From positions 124,001-188,000 of the forward strand of contig NZ_ATVL01000007.1 of the NCBI RefSeq assembly GCF_000420705.1: a stretch of 64,000 nucleotides of DNA, given 5' to 3'. The notes beneath the pieces were generated by a model that worked only from the letters and a program-made list of their open reading frames with translations, was not told where the DNA came from and searched no databases. Source of the stretch: Hymenobacter norwichensis DSM 15439 (lineage in GTDB: Bacteria > Bacteroidota > Bacteroidia > Cytophagales > Hymenobacteraceae). Positions 36,925-45,573 of this stretch are shown in pieces. The position numbers were made by a program, and so were the translations under genes. How positions within the stretch are numbered: the first letter of the stretch is position 1; each line of letters opens with the position of its first letter.

Positions 36925-38015
36925 GGTTTCAGAGAAGAAGTGGCAGGAGCCGGCTGGCCGGGCGTGGAGTAATAGTTAAGCTTCATGTTTTTCGAGGCTA
37001 GGGTGCGGCCGTCGTTGGTGATGAGCGTGCAGTCGACGCCCTTCAAACTATTAATAAAGGCCAACCCGGCTTCCGGACCCAGCACAAATACCACCTCGTC
37101 TAGGCCATCGGCCAGCTCCACATCAGGGCAGATGATAGTGACGGAGCGCAGCCCGGTGGCCGGGTAGCCGGTGTGCGGGTTGATAATGTGGCCGTAGTAT
37201 TGGCCCCGCACCGTGAAATACTGCTCGTAGTTGCCAGCCGTTACCACGGCCATATCCGACACCGTCAGCCACGACGAAACGGACTGGGGAAAGGCTGGGT
37301 CGCCGATGGCAATCCGCCAGCCAGAACCATCAGCCTGCTTGCCCCAGCACGACACGTCGCCGGAACCATTGATAAGCCCACCCTGAATACCCCTCTGCCG
37401 CATCAGCGCCTGCGCGCGCCGTACGCCGTAGCCTTGCAGAATGCCCGCCAGATTCATGCGCATGCCCTTGTCTTGAAGCATCACCGAATGCGCTACCGGG
37501 TCGAGTAGCACTTTTTCGTAGTTGATACGCGCTACCGAAGCCCGCACTACCTCTGGCGCCGGCAAGGCCACGTGTTCCTGCCGGTCGAACTTATATATTT
37601 TCTCGCCACCCGCGAAGGTGATGTCGAAGGCACCGTTGCTGAGTTTGGAAAGCTTGAGCGTGCGCGCAATCAGGTCATACACTTCCTGGTCGACTACCAC
37701 GGGCCGCAAACCAGCCGCACGGTTGACCTGCGTAATTTGCGAGGTAGAGTCCCAATAGGAGCACAGCCGGTCGATGCGCTGCGCCTCCCGAATGCCCGCC
37801 CGAATGGCACGCCAAGCCAACGAATCATCAGTAGAAACGGCCGTAAAGGTGAAATGGGAGCCCATCAAATGAGCGCTACGGGTGAAATTGCGCGGCTTGG
37901 ATACCACTGAAGCCGCGCTGCTGGCCTGGGCGGTTAGGGTACCGGTCAGTAGTAGGGCAAGCACCATTGCTACCACGCTCCGCAGAGCAGCAGGAAGAAA
38001 GGAAGAGGCACACAC
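36921..38015 (-). CDS. apbE: ApbE-family FAD:protein FMN transferase
   Basis: 364 residues with an N-terminal signal or anchor (hydrophobic to about residue 35). The family transfers FMN from FAD onto Thr or Ser of exported redox proteins. Motifs are TSQITQVNRAAG, MRMNLAGILQGYGVRRAQ, GGLINGSGDVSCWG, VVTAGNYEQYF, HIINPHTGYPATG and ADGLDEVVFVLG. The last is slightly altered compared with the usual ADALSTALFVLG. The start is GTG at 38015, 5 bases after the thioredoxin stop. No protein encoded nearby has a recognisable SGAT flavinylation site. Confidence 0.9.
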   Translation of the reverse strand: MCASSFLPAALRSVVAMVLALLLTGTLTAQASSAASVVSKPRNFTRSAHLMGSHFTFTAVSTDDSLAWRAIRAGIREAQRIDRLCSYWDSTSQITQVNRAAGLRPVVVDQEVYDLIARTLKLSKLSNGAFDITFAGGEKIYKFDRQEHVALPAPEVVRASVARINYEKVLLDPVAHSVMLQDKGMRMNLAGILQGYGVRRAQALMRQRGIQGGLINGSGDVSCWGKQADGSGWRIAIGDPAFPQSVSSWLTVSDMAVVTAGNYEQYFTVRGQYYGHIINPHTGYPATGLRSVTIICPDVELADGLDEVVFVLGPEAGLAFINSLKGVDCTLITNDGRTLASKNMKLNYYSTPGQPAPATSSLKP

Positions 38016-38020
38016 GAGGC

Positions 38021-38476
38021 TTATTGCTTGGCTAGCAACTGATTGAGGTGCGCATCGTAGGCGCCGGGGCCGCCGGGGCGGTAGCCGGTTTTGGCCAGCA
38101 CTTTTCCTTCCGGCGAAAGCAAAACGACTAAAGGGAAGGCACCTTCTTTGTTGAGCTGCGCGGCGGCTTGTTCGTTAATCTTGGTTTCACTGGCCGAAAG
38201 CTTGTTCTTCTTACTACGCGGAAAATCGAAGCGAGCCAGCACAAGTTTATCTTGGGCGTACTGCGCAAACTCAGGTTGGTCGAATACTTCTTGTTTGAGC
38301 ATGATGCAGGGCTTGCACCAGTCAGAGCCCGAAAACACGACCAACACGGGCTTGTTGGCGACTTTAGCCTGTTGAAGCGCTTTGTTTAGGTCGGTATTCC
38401 AGGTAAGGACAGGCGTTTGCGCCTTGGCTCTGCTAAAAGTTAGCAGTGCGCAAAAGCACAGGAGAAGCATACGCAT
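38021..38476 (-). CDS. Periplasmic thioredoxin-family protein
   Basis: 151 residues with a signal peptide (MRMLLLCFCALLTFSRAKAQ) and a thioredoxin fold. The redox motif is SDWCKPC within VVFSGSDWCKPCIMLKQEV. The cis-Pro region is GAFPLVVLLSPEGK. It is the first gene of the four-gene operon, and a disulfide or thiol role in the periplasm is expected. Its partner may be the Cys-rich tail of the DUF4266 lipoprotein, which is inference from neighbourhood only. Confidence 0.88.
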   Translation of the reverse strand: MRMLLLCFCALLTFSRAKAQTPVLTWNTDLNKALQQAKVANKPVLVVFSGSDWCKPCIMLKQEVFDQPEFAQYAQDKLVLARFDFPRSKKNKLSASETKINEQAAAQLNKEGAFPLVVLLSPEGKVLAKTGYRPGGPGAYDAHLNQLLAKQ

Positions 38477-38690
38477 AGCGGAAGCGGAAAGAGGTGTAAG
38501 ATTAAAACTAAATTAAATCTACAACTCCATCAGTATCCCAATAGTTGTATACCACGGAATAAAAAAACGCCACTGTATGAAGGCGCAGAAATTCATGCGT
38601 AGCTCATCAATACACTAAATCCAAATTTTGTTGATTCCCGTCAAATTCAGCCAATTTCCGTATTGCGTTTAGTACCCGTAACCTCCCCGT

Positions 38691-39212
38691 ATGTCTGCCG
38701 CCAAAGAAGAATCATCTACTGCCATCAATCAATTGCTTGAACAGGTCGGAACGCACCTGCAAGTTGACCGGTGCTTCCTATACGTCCGCGACCCGGCGGC
38801 CGGTATGGGCCGGATTGCCTTCTGCTGGCGCAAAAACGACGTAGTGCCCAACCCCATTCACGACTGGCAACTGGATACTACCGACTTGCCCGAAGAAGAC
38901 CCGTTGTTTCGGGCGGCGCTGGCTTGTCGGCCCTCAGTGTTTGTGGAAGACGTGGAAACCGCCTCACCCGACGTACTCAACCGGGACTTCGAGCACCAAA
39001 CCTTCGGTCACCGGGCCCTAGTTCACGCGCACATCACCGAAGGCGAGCAACTCTGGGGCATCCTTCAGCCCTGTACCTTCGGCCGGCCGCGCCACTGGAC
39101 GCCCCAGGAACGCGCCTGGATAGAAGCTAGACTGCCCCGGTTTTTTCCTTTGATTCAGGAATATATCAGCAGCGTGGAAATTCCTGAGAAACAAAAAGAG
39201 CCCCAAGTTTAG
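38691..39212 (+). CDS. GAF-domain protein
   Basis: 173 residues, essentially one GAF domain: STAINQLLEQVGTHLQVDRC, then RALVHAHITEGEQLWGILQ and HWTPQERAWIEARLPRF. The domain usually binds small molecules or forms a sensory module. No output domain is attached, so it may work with a partner or regulate by dimerisation. Its stop codon lies inside the left arm of the terminator shared with murA. Confidence 0.82.
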   Translation: MSAAKEESSTAINQLLEQVGTHLQVDRCFLYVRDPAAGMGRIAFCWRKNDVVPNPIHDWQLDTTDLPEEDPLFRAALACRPSVFVEDVETASPDVLNRDFEHQTFGHRALVHAHITEGEQLWGILQPCTFGRPRHWTPQERAWIEARLPRFFPLIQEYISSVEIPEKQKEPQV

Positions 39213-39235
39213 AAACGCTTCTAAGCTTAGGGCTC
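39198..39235. terminator. Terminator shared by convergent GAF gene and murA
   Basis: 16-base arms (39198-39213 and 39220-39235) pair with two non-Watson-Crick positions and a 6-base loop. The left arm covers the end of the GAF gene. Confidence 0.8.
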
Positions 39236-39267
39236 TGCATATTAGGCCTACTACTGAGCCAGCAGAC

Positions 39268-40572
39268 TTATAGCCGGCGAATCTGGGCGCCAAGGGCGTT
39301 CAGTCGCTTATCGATGTACTGGTAGCCACGGTCAATCTGCTCCACGTTCTCAATCACGCTGCGGCCATCAGCTGAAAGAGCAGCAATCAACAGCGCCACC
39401 CCGGCCCGGATGTCGGGGGAGGTCATGGTGATGCCGTGCAACTGGGTGCGTTTGTCGAGGCCGATAACGGTGGCGCGGTGCGGGTCGCAGAGGATAATCT
39501 GAGCACCCATGTCGATGAGCTTGTCCACGAAGAACAGGCGGCTCTCGAACATTTTCTGGTGAATAAGCACCGTCCCCTTGGCCTGCGTAGCTACCACCAG
39601 CACAATGCTGAGGAGGTCAGGCGTGAAGCCCGGCCACGTGTGGTCCGATACAGTCAGGATGCTGCCATCGAGATAGGTGGCAATTTCGTAATTCGATTGG
39701 GCCGGAATGTAGATGTCGTCGCCGCGGAACTCCAACTGGATGCCCAGCTTGCGGAATGTGTCGGGGATGATGCCCAACTCCGGAATCTGGCAGTCTTTGA
39801 TAGTGATTTCTGAACCCGTCATGGCCGCCAACCCGATAAACGAGCCGATTTCAATCATATCGGGGAGCATGCGGTGCTCGGTACCGCCGAGGCTTTCCAC
39901 GCCTTCAATGGTGAGCAGGTTGGAGCCGATACCATTGATTTTGGCACCCATACGCACCAGCATTTTGCAAAGCTGCTGCAAATACGGCTCACACGCCGCG
40001 TTGTAGATGGTAGTGGTGCCTTCGGCCAGCACGGCCGCCATTACAATGTTGGCCGTGCCCGTTACCGAAGCTTCATCCAGCATCATGTAGGCGCCTTTTA
40101 GCTTGCCATCGGCGTTGATACGGTAGAAATCAGTGCCTTCCAGCGTGAGCTTGCCGCCCAGCTTTTCCAGGCCTACAAAGTGCGTATCCAGTGGCCGGCG
40201 GCCGATTTTGTCACCGCCCGGTTTGGGTAGCTGGCACTTACCGAAACGGGCCAGCATCGGCCCCAGAATCATTACCGAACCACGCAACGCCCGGCCTTGC
40301 GCCACAAACTCGGGCGTGTCCAGGTAATCCAAATGCACGTCGTCGGCCTGGAAACGGTAGGTATCGGTGGCGAGCTTGCCGACTTTCACGCCCATGTCGC
40401 GCAACAGCTCGATGAGCTTGTTGACGTCGCGGATATCGGGAATATTGGAGATGGTAACCGGCTCCGAGGTGAGCAGCACGGCGCACAGAATCTGGAGTGC
40501 TTCGTTCTTGGCACCTTGGGGTATAATTTCTCCTTTCAGCGGATTGCCGCCAATTACTTCAAATGAGGCCAT
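39268..40572 (-). CDS. murA: UDP-N-acetylglucosamine 1-carboxyvinyltransferase
   Basis: 434 residues. The enzyme adds enolpyruvate to UDP-GlcNAc, the first committed step of peptidoglycan synthesis. The start is MASFEVIGGNPLKGEIIPQG, with the Lys-Asn pair in GAKNEAL. The active-site loop reads KPGGDKIGRRPLD: the residue equivalent to E. coli Cys115, the target of fosfomycin, is Asp121 (codon 40210-40212). Asp at this site keeps the enzyme active and resistant in other bacteria. The remaining catalytic Asp and Arg regions appear conserved. It lies downstream of a DUF4290 gene with a repeat-rich gap. Confidence 0.95.
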   Translation of the reverse strand: MASFEVIGGNPLKGEIIPQGAKNEALQILCAVLLTSEPVTISNIPDIRDVNKLIELLRDMGVKVGKLATDTYRFQADDVHLDYLDTPEFVAQGRALRGSVMILGPMLARFGKCQLPKPGGDKIGRRPLDTHFVGLEKLGGKLTLEGTDFYRINADGKLKGAYMMLDEASVTGTANIVMAAVLAEGTTTIYNAACEPYLQQLCKMLVRMGAKINGIGSNLLTIEGVESLGGTEHRMLPDMIEIGSFIGLAAMTGSEITIKDCQIPELGIIPDTFRKLGIQLEFRGDDIYIPAQSNYEIATYLDGSILTVSDHTWPGFTPDLLSIVLVVATQAKGTVLIHQKMFESRLFFVDKLIDMGAQIILCDPHRATVIGLDKRTQLHGITMTSPDIRAGVALLIAALSADGRSVIENVEQIDRGYQYIDKRLNALGAQIRRL

Positions 40573-40580
40573 AGTAGGGA

Positions 40581-40666
40581 GCCGTTAGCTACTGGCTGTT
40601 AGCTATTAGCTTTTAAGTTCAAGGGAGAGAAAAAGAGAAGAGCCGTCAGCTACTAGCCGACAGCTC
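40581..40666. repeat. Repeat-rich gap with terminator-like hairpin upstream of murA
   Basis: Direct repeats of TTAGCTA/GCTGTTAGC type (40581-40612) are followed by a hairpin (40640-40666; arms near-complementary with three wobble or mismatch pairs). On the minus strand the hairpin is followed by TTCTCTTTTTCTC, so it may end the DUF4290 transcript. Confidence 0.65.
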
Positions 40667-40674
40667 AAAATAAG

Positions 40675-41421
40675 CTACTGGGGAGGCTGCTGGGGCTCCT
40701 GGCGGCCTTTTTTGCCACCGCGGCGCTGCTTGTCGCGCCGGTTATTATTGTTACCTCCGCCACTGTTGCTGCTGCGGCGTGCGTCTCGGTCTTGGCGCGG
40801 CTGCGGCACGATAAAGGCGGCCCGGCTAGAGCCGCTGCTGGTAGCGGCAGCGGGAGCAGAACCAGCGGCAAACTCAAACAAGCCCTGGGCTTCCACCTGG
40901 GCAGGGTCCAGCGTCAGCTGCCCACCCGAAAGGTCTTTCAAGTGCTTGAGGATGGTGACGTCCTTGGCGTTTTCCTTGTTGTGCGAACGGTACAGGAACT
41001 TCATCGTCCGCCCGATGGTAACGGTGGCTTGCTCCCGCTCGGTGGGATCTTCCAGCGTCAGGGCTTTCTCCACCATCAGCTCCACGCTACGGCCGTAGGC
41101 TTTCAGCTTCGGGCTCAGCTTGGGGTAGGGAAGGGGCTTGGGCTGCTGGTTGAGCTGGCTCAAACCCTGCAACTCGAAAGGCGCGTCGATGTCCAAGTCT
41201 TCGTCGGCCATCTCGTAGAGGTGGTTCCACACGCGCTGCTGGGCGTCGGGTTGGTCGCGGAGGTTGGGTTGCAACCGGAAAATAAGCTGCACGATTTGGG
41301 TGGCGCGGCGCGTACGCTCGGCCTTGTCTTCTACCTCGCGCAGGCCCTGTACCAATTGGTAGGTGCTTTGGCCGTATTCGCGCTGTAGCAGCTCGTGTTT
41401 ATGTAAGGAAGGTAAGGGCAT
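40675..41421 (-). CDS. DUF4290 domain protein
   Basis: 248 residues. The N-terminal 180 match DUF4290: HKHELLQREYGQSTYQLVQG, LRDQPDAQQRVWNHLYEMAD and FLYRSHNKENAKDVTILKHL. This family is restricted mainly to Bacteroidota. The C-terminal 60 residues are a disordered Ser/Gly/Asn/Arg tail (GGGNNNNRRDKQRRGGKKGR), which suggests nucleic-acid binding or a flexible linker. The function is unknown. The gene lies directly before murA on the same strand. Confidence 0.87.
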   Translation of the reverse strand: MPLPSLHKHELLQREYGQSTYQLVQGLREVEDKAERTRRATQIVQLIFRLQPNLRDQPDAQQRVWNHLYEMADEDLDIDAPFELQGLSQLNQQPKPLPYPKLSPKLKAYGRSVELMVEKALTLEDPTEREQATVTIGRTMKFLYRSHNKENAKDVTILKHLKDLSGGQLTLDPAQVEAQGLFEFAAGSAPAAATSSGSSRAAFIVPQPRQDRDARRSSNSGGGNNNNRRDKQRRGGKKGRQEPQQPPQ

Positions 41422-41564
41422 CTAGAAAAGGAAAAATCCTAAGAACTGGGACAAGTAGCCACACGTAAGGGCGGCTACTATGCTTATAAGTTGAGCAGCA
41501 GTGAAATTCACCGCGCTACTGGTGGAGTATCGTTGCCAAAACTAGGCATCCGATGGGAATTCGC

Positions 41565-43823
41565 TTAACCAAGCACCCGCAATTTCGCAAAACTCAGCAA
41601 TAACGTCTTCTCGCCGACTTCTTCGAACTGAATAATGGCTTTGGTAGAGCCCGAAACGGTTTCCAGCTTGGTTACGTGGCCGAAACCAAACTTGGGGTGC
41701 TCCACCCGCTGCCCGGTTTGCAGGTTGCTGGTGTCAGAAGGCTGAAAATCAGCGGGTGGGGTGTAGCCTTTCGCTACGGTCTTACGGGGCGGGGTGGGCA
41801 ACAGGTTGCTGCGCCGCTCAAATACGTGCCCAAACGGCGACTCGCCCGGCCCGGCGCTGGGCGTGGCCGCAAACTTGAAGTCCACGAATTGCGGGTCGAT
41901 TTCGTCGAGGAACCGGCTTTTTTCGCAGCTACGCAGGTTGCCCCACTGGTAGCGGGAGGTGGCGTAGCTCAGCGTCAGCTTCTTTTCGGCCCGCGTGATG
42001 GCCACGTAAAACAGCCGGCGTTCCTCTTCCAGGTCGGCCCGCGAGGTAATCATCATCTGGCTCGGAAACAGGTTTTCCTCCATGCCCACGATGTAGACGT
42101 TGCGAAACTCCAGGCCCTTGGCCGAGTGAATAGTCATCATGGTCACGGCCTCGCCTTCCTGCTGCGCGTCTTTGGTGTCGGCGTCGGTTACCAGGGCAAT
42201 GTCTTGCAGGAACGCGCCAAGTGTTTTGTCTTCGCGTTCCGGGTCCTCGGTGTAGGCCTTCACGCCGTTCAGAAGTTCCTGGATGTTCTCGTAGCGCGAA
42301 AGGCCCTCGATGCTCTTATCGGCGTACAGTTCCTCAATCATGCCCGAGTTCTTGGCAATGAACTTGGCCGCTTCAAAAGCGTCTTCCTTGGCCGCTACGG
42401 CTGTGTAGGCCTTGATTTTTTCGGCGAAGTCAACAATTGGGTTGGCCGTGCGGGTAGGTAGGAACTGGTCGGCGTTGGCCACCACTTCCCAGATGGTGTG
42501 GTTGCTTTCCTCGGCCGCGTTGATGAGCTTGGCAATGGTGGTGTCGCCGATGCCGCGCTTGGGGTAGTTGATGACGCGGCGCAGGGCCTGCTCGTCGTTG
42601 GGGTTCACCGTGAGGCGCAGGTAAGCCACCAAATCCTTGATTTCCTTGCGCTGGTAGAAGCTCAAACCGCCCACAATCTTGTAGCGGATGTTGAGCTTGC
42701 GCAATGATTCTTCCATGGCCCGGCTCTGGGCGTTGGTGCGATACAGGATGGCAAAATCGTCGTACGACAGATGATGGCTCATCTTGTCCTCGAAGATGGA
42801 ATTGGCCACCAGCTTGCCTTCCTCGTTGTCAGAGGCAGCTTTCAGTACCTCAATCAGCGGGCCTTCCTCGTTGTCGGAGAAAACATCTTTGCGCAACTGG
42901 GCCTGGTTGTTTTTGATAACCGAGTTGGCCGCCTTTACAATGGTTTTGGTGGAGCGGTAGTTCTGCTCCAGCTTGAACACCTGCAACTCCGGATAGTCTT
43001 TCTCGAAATTCAGAATGTTCTGAATATCAGCGCCTCGGAACGCGTAAATGCTTTGCGCATCGTCACCCACCACGCAAATATTCCGTTCCTTGGCTGCCAG
43101 CTTCCGCGCAATCAGGTACTGCGAATAGTTGGTGTCCTGGTACTCGTCCACCATCACAAACCGGAACAGGTTCTGGTACTTGTTGAGTACGTCGGGGTGG
43201 TCTTTGAACAGGACGTTGGTTTGATAAAGCAGGTCGTCGAAGTCCATGGCGCCGGCCTTGAAGCAGCGGACGGCGTACTGCTGGTAAATCACGCCGATTT
43301 TGGGCCGCAGCGCCGCATCATCATCCTGCCGGATTACCGGGTCGTTAAGGTACTGCTGGACGGAAATCAGCTTGTTTTTCGCGGCCGAAATCCGGCCCAG
43401 CACCATGCCCGGCTTGTACAGCTTATCATCCAGCTCCAGCTCTTTCAGAATCTGACCAACCAGCGTTTTGCTATCCTGGGTGTCGTAGATGGTGAAGGAG
43501 CGGGGGAAACCGATTTTATCGGCCTCGGAGCGCAGGATCCGGGCGAAGATGCTGTGGAAGGTGCCCATCCACAGGTTTTTGGCTGCTGCGCCGCCTACTA
43601 CCTTTTCAATCCGAGCGCGCATCTCCTTGGCGGCCTTGTTGGTAAAGGTGAGAGCGAGGATATTGAACGGGTCAACGCCCTGTTCGAGCAGGTTGGCAAT
43701 GCGGTAGGTGAGCACCCGGGTTTTGCCCGAGCCCGCGCCGGCTATAATCATGCAAGGGCCGTCGATTTGCATCACGGCAGCCGCCTGCGAGGGATTTAAG
43801 AGAGATAGATAATCCAGTGCCAT
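41565..43823 (-). CDS. UvrD/PcrA-type DNA helicase
   Basis: A 752-residue superfamily 1 helicase used in repair and replication restart. Motifs are IAGAGSGKTRVLTYR (Walker A), VDEYQDTNYSQY (Walker B), GDDAQSIYAFRGADI, QNYRSTKTI, MTIHSAKGLEFRNVYIVG and YVAITRAEKKLTLSYA. The C-terminal Tudor-like segment (QRVEHPKFGFGHVTKLE) is typical of PcrA/UvrD. UvrD versus PcrA cannot be decided from sequence, so the symbol is left empty. It has its own -7 box upstream. Confidence 0.94.
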   Translation of the reverse strand: MALDYLSLLNPSQAAAVMQIDGPCMIIAGAGSGKTRVLTYRIANLLEQGVDPFNILALTFTNKAAKEMRARIEKVVGGAAAKNLWMGTFHSIFARILRSEADKIGFPRSFTIYDTQDSKTLVGQILKELELDDKLYKPGMVLGRISAAKNKLISVQQYLNDPVIRQDDDAALRPKIGVIYQQYAVRCFKAGAMDFDDLLYQTNVLFKDHPDVLNKYQNLFRFVMVDEYQDTNYSQYLIARKLAAKERNICVVGDDAQSIYAFRGADIQNILNFEKDYPELQVFKLEQNYRSTKTIVKAANSVIKNNQAQLRKDVFSDNEEGPLIEVLKAASDNEEGKLVANSIFEDKMSHHLSYDDFAILYRTNAQSRAMEESLRKLNIRYKIVGGLSFYQRKEIKDLVAYLRLTVNPNDEQALRRVINYPKRGIGDTTIAKLINAAEESNHTIWEVVANADQFLPTRTANPIVDFAEKIKAYTAVAAKEDAFEAAKFIAKNSGMIEELYADKSIEGLSRYENIQELLNGVKAYTEDPEREDKTLGAFLQDIALVTDADTKDAQQEGEAVTMMTIHSAKGLEFRNVYIVGMEENLFPSQMMITSRADLEEERRLFYVAITRAEKKLTLSYATSRYQWGNLRSCEKSRFLDEIDPQFVDFKFAATPSAGPGESPFGHVFERRSNLLPTPPRKTVAKGYTPPADFQPSDTSNLQTGQRVEHPKFGFGHVTKLETVSGSTKAIIQFEEVGEKTLLLSFAKLRVLG

Positions 43824-43853
43824 TCAGAAAAGCTAAGCGTTTTGGCTTATTAG

Positions 43854-43861
43854 CAAAGGTA
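43854..43861 (-). promoter_or_regulatory. -7 promoter element of the helicase gene
   Basis: On the minus strand this reads TACCTTTG, matching TAnnTTTG, 31 bases before the start codon. A T-run (TTT) about 21 bases upstream could be the -33 element. Confidence 0.55.
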
Positions 43862-43943
43862 CGGCTTTGCAACCGGGTGCGGAAACGATACTAACAGCGG
43901 ATATATTTAGGTGTATCTTCATTACTATTAATAATCCCCGCAG

Positions 43944-44258
43944 TTGAACACCTCCTATACGCCTTCACCTTGGTGCAACAACGTTCTAATTGGAGCTGTT
44001 GCCGCGCTGGCTTATTATGGTTTGGGATTCGGAATCTGCTTTGGTCTGGTGCAATTCATGCCCGTAGCCGATATGTGTAATCCAGGTGTACCTCTGGGAG
44101 TTGGAGCTTTACTAGTAGTTATAGGGGCTGTGCAAGTATTAGTGGCACTGATTGTTCTACTGACGCGTAATCACAACCGATTTATTGTAGGGTACTTTGT
44201 TGGCCATATTCTAGTATTGGGTGGGATATGGCTGGAATTAGCTTCATCTATAAAGTAG
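43944..44258 (+). CDS. Small membrane protein of unknown function
   Basis: 104 residues with about three hydrophobic spans (around residues 14-38, 48-70 and 80-98). A stop codon lies just upstream in frame (43932-43934), so the start must be TTG at 43944 or an internal codon. A possible -7 box (TATATTTA at 43902-43909) is upstream. I do not recognise a family. Codon use and composition are consistent with a real protein of lower GC than its neighbours. Confidence 0.55.
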   Translation: MNTSYTPSPWCNNVLIGAVAALAYYGLGFGICFGLVQFMPVADMCNPGVPLGVGALLVVIGAVQVLVALIVLLTRNHNRFIVGYFVGHILVLGGIWLELASSIK

Positions 44259-44303
44259 TAGCACACACAGCAATGCAGAAACAACACGCTGTATCTTCGC
44301 CGC

Positions 44304-45455
44304 GTGAATCCTGCCACCACCACCGAAGCTAAGTTTCCGTTGTCCTTGCTGTGCTTGTCGGCTAGTTGGGGCGGCTTGGAGCTGAACACCGTGCGCTTCG
44401 CCGATTGGATGCACCGCCGCGGCTGGCCAGTGCAGGTGGTCACGCTGCCCGATTCGCCCATTGCCGCGCGGGCTACGGCCCTGGGGCTGCCGGTCGTTCT
44501 GCTTACTAACCGTTGGAAAGCGCTGGACGTTCCCGCGGCCGGCCGGCTTGCCAGTGCCTTGCGCGCTTTCAACACGCAGGCCCTCATCGTCACCCGCAAC
44601 GGCGACCTGGGGCTAGCTGTACTTTGCAAGAAACTGCGGCTGCCGGCTCTGAAACTGGTGTACCAGCAGCACATGCAGCTCGGACTGGCCAAGCGCGGCC
44701 TAGTACACACGTTGCGTTATCAGGCGCTGGATGCGTGGCTCTCGCCGCTGCCGGGACTGGGGCGGCAAGTGCTCGAAAAAACCCGTTTAGCGCCCCACAA
44801 GCTGCACGTTGTACCGTTGGGCATCGAGCTGGAAAAGTTTGCCGACCCTGCATTAACCCGCGCCGTAGCGCGCCAGCAGCTTAACCTGCACTTGCCGGCT
44901 GGTGCCGTGCTGCTAGGGCTTATTGGCCGATTTGATGATGGCAAAGGCCAAGATTTTCTAGTGGAGGAGCTGGTCATATTGCGCAGGAAGTACCCAAACC
45001 TAAACTTATTGCTAGTTGGCGAATCGACGCGCAACGAGGGCAATGCCTACCGCGAGACGGTGCTGCGCCGCGTGCAGGAACTGGGGCTGAGCGAGGTGGT
45101 GCACATCCGAGAGTTCACGCCGCAACCCGAAATAGCCTACCGCGCCCTCGATATTTCCGTAACGGGTTCCACCAACGAAACCTACGGCATGGTTACCATT
45201 GAGGCCATGGCGGCGGGCTTGCCGGTAGTAGCCACCGCCACCGGTGGCACCTTGGAAATAGTAAACGACGGACGCACCGGCTTGCTGTTTCCGCTGCACG
45301 ACGCAACTGCTTTCGAGGCGGCCATTGGGCGCTTGTTGCGGGAACCGGAGCTGATGCAGCAGTTAGGCCAGCAGGCGCAGGCCGAGGCGTTGGCCACGTA
45401 CTCGCATCATCGGCAGTGTGAACTGACGGAACGTGTGCTGTTTGGGCTACGGTAA
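44304..45455 (+). CDS. Family 4 glycosyltransferase
   Basis: 383 residues with a GT-B fold of the GT4 type. The N-lobe starts with SLLCLSASWGGLELNTVRF. The donor-binding lobe carries LGLIGRFDDGKGQDFLVEEL and the retaining EX7E-like motif STNETYGMVTIEAMAAGLPV, then TATGGTLEIVNDGRTGLLFP. It transfers a nucleotide sugar to an unknown acceptor, likely for cell-surface glycan or lipopolysaccharide. No other glycan genes are nearby. The start is GTG at 44304. A TATCTTCG element ends only 4 bases upstream, so the transcript could be leaderless or the start could be TTG 44340. Confidence 0.9.
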   Translation: MNPATTTEAKFPLSLLCLSASWGGLELNTVRFADWMHRRGWPVQVVTLPDSPIAARATALGLPVVLLTNRWKALDVPAAGRLASALRAFNTQALIVTRNGDLGLAVLCKKLRLPALKLVYQQHMQLGLAKRGLVHTLRYQALDAWLSPLPGLGRQVLEKTRLAPHKLHVVPLGIELEKFADPALTRAVARQQLNLHLPAGAVLLGLIGRFDDGKGQDFLVEELVILRRKYPNLNLLLVGESTRNEGNAYRETVLRRVQELGLSEVVHIREFTPQPEIAYRALDISVTGSTNETYGMVTIEAMAAGLPVVATATGGTLEIVNDGRTGLLFPLHDATAFEAAIGRLLREPELMQQLGQQAQAEALATYSHHRQCELTERVLFGLR

Positions 45456-45460
45456 TTGGG

Positions 45461-45468
45461 TATCTTTG
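45461..45468 (+). promoter_or_regulatory. -7 promoter element of the DUF3109 gene
   Basis: TATCTTTG matches TAnnTTTG. A TTTG lies 16 bases upstream at 45441-45444, inside the glycosyltransferase gene, slightly closer than usual. The gene starts at 45574. Confidence 0.5.
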
Positions 45469-45573
45469 TGGCTACCCTTTTCGCAGTGGAACGCTACACC
45501 TAGCGCAACGAGTTGTAAAGAACTGCCACCGCTACTTCATTGAAATCCTGGCCGCTCTTTGTCGGCAATACCT

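Noticed and set aside
42771-43799. 342-residue frame on the plus strand inside the helicase gene
   Set aside because: Composition follows the complement of helicase codons, with no recognisable motif.
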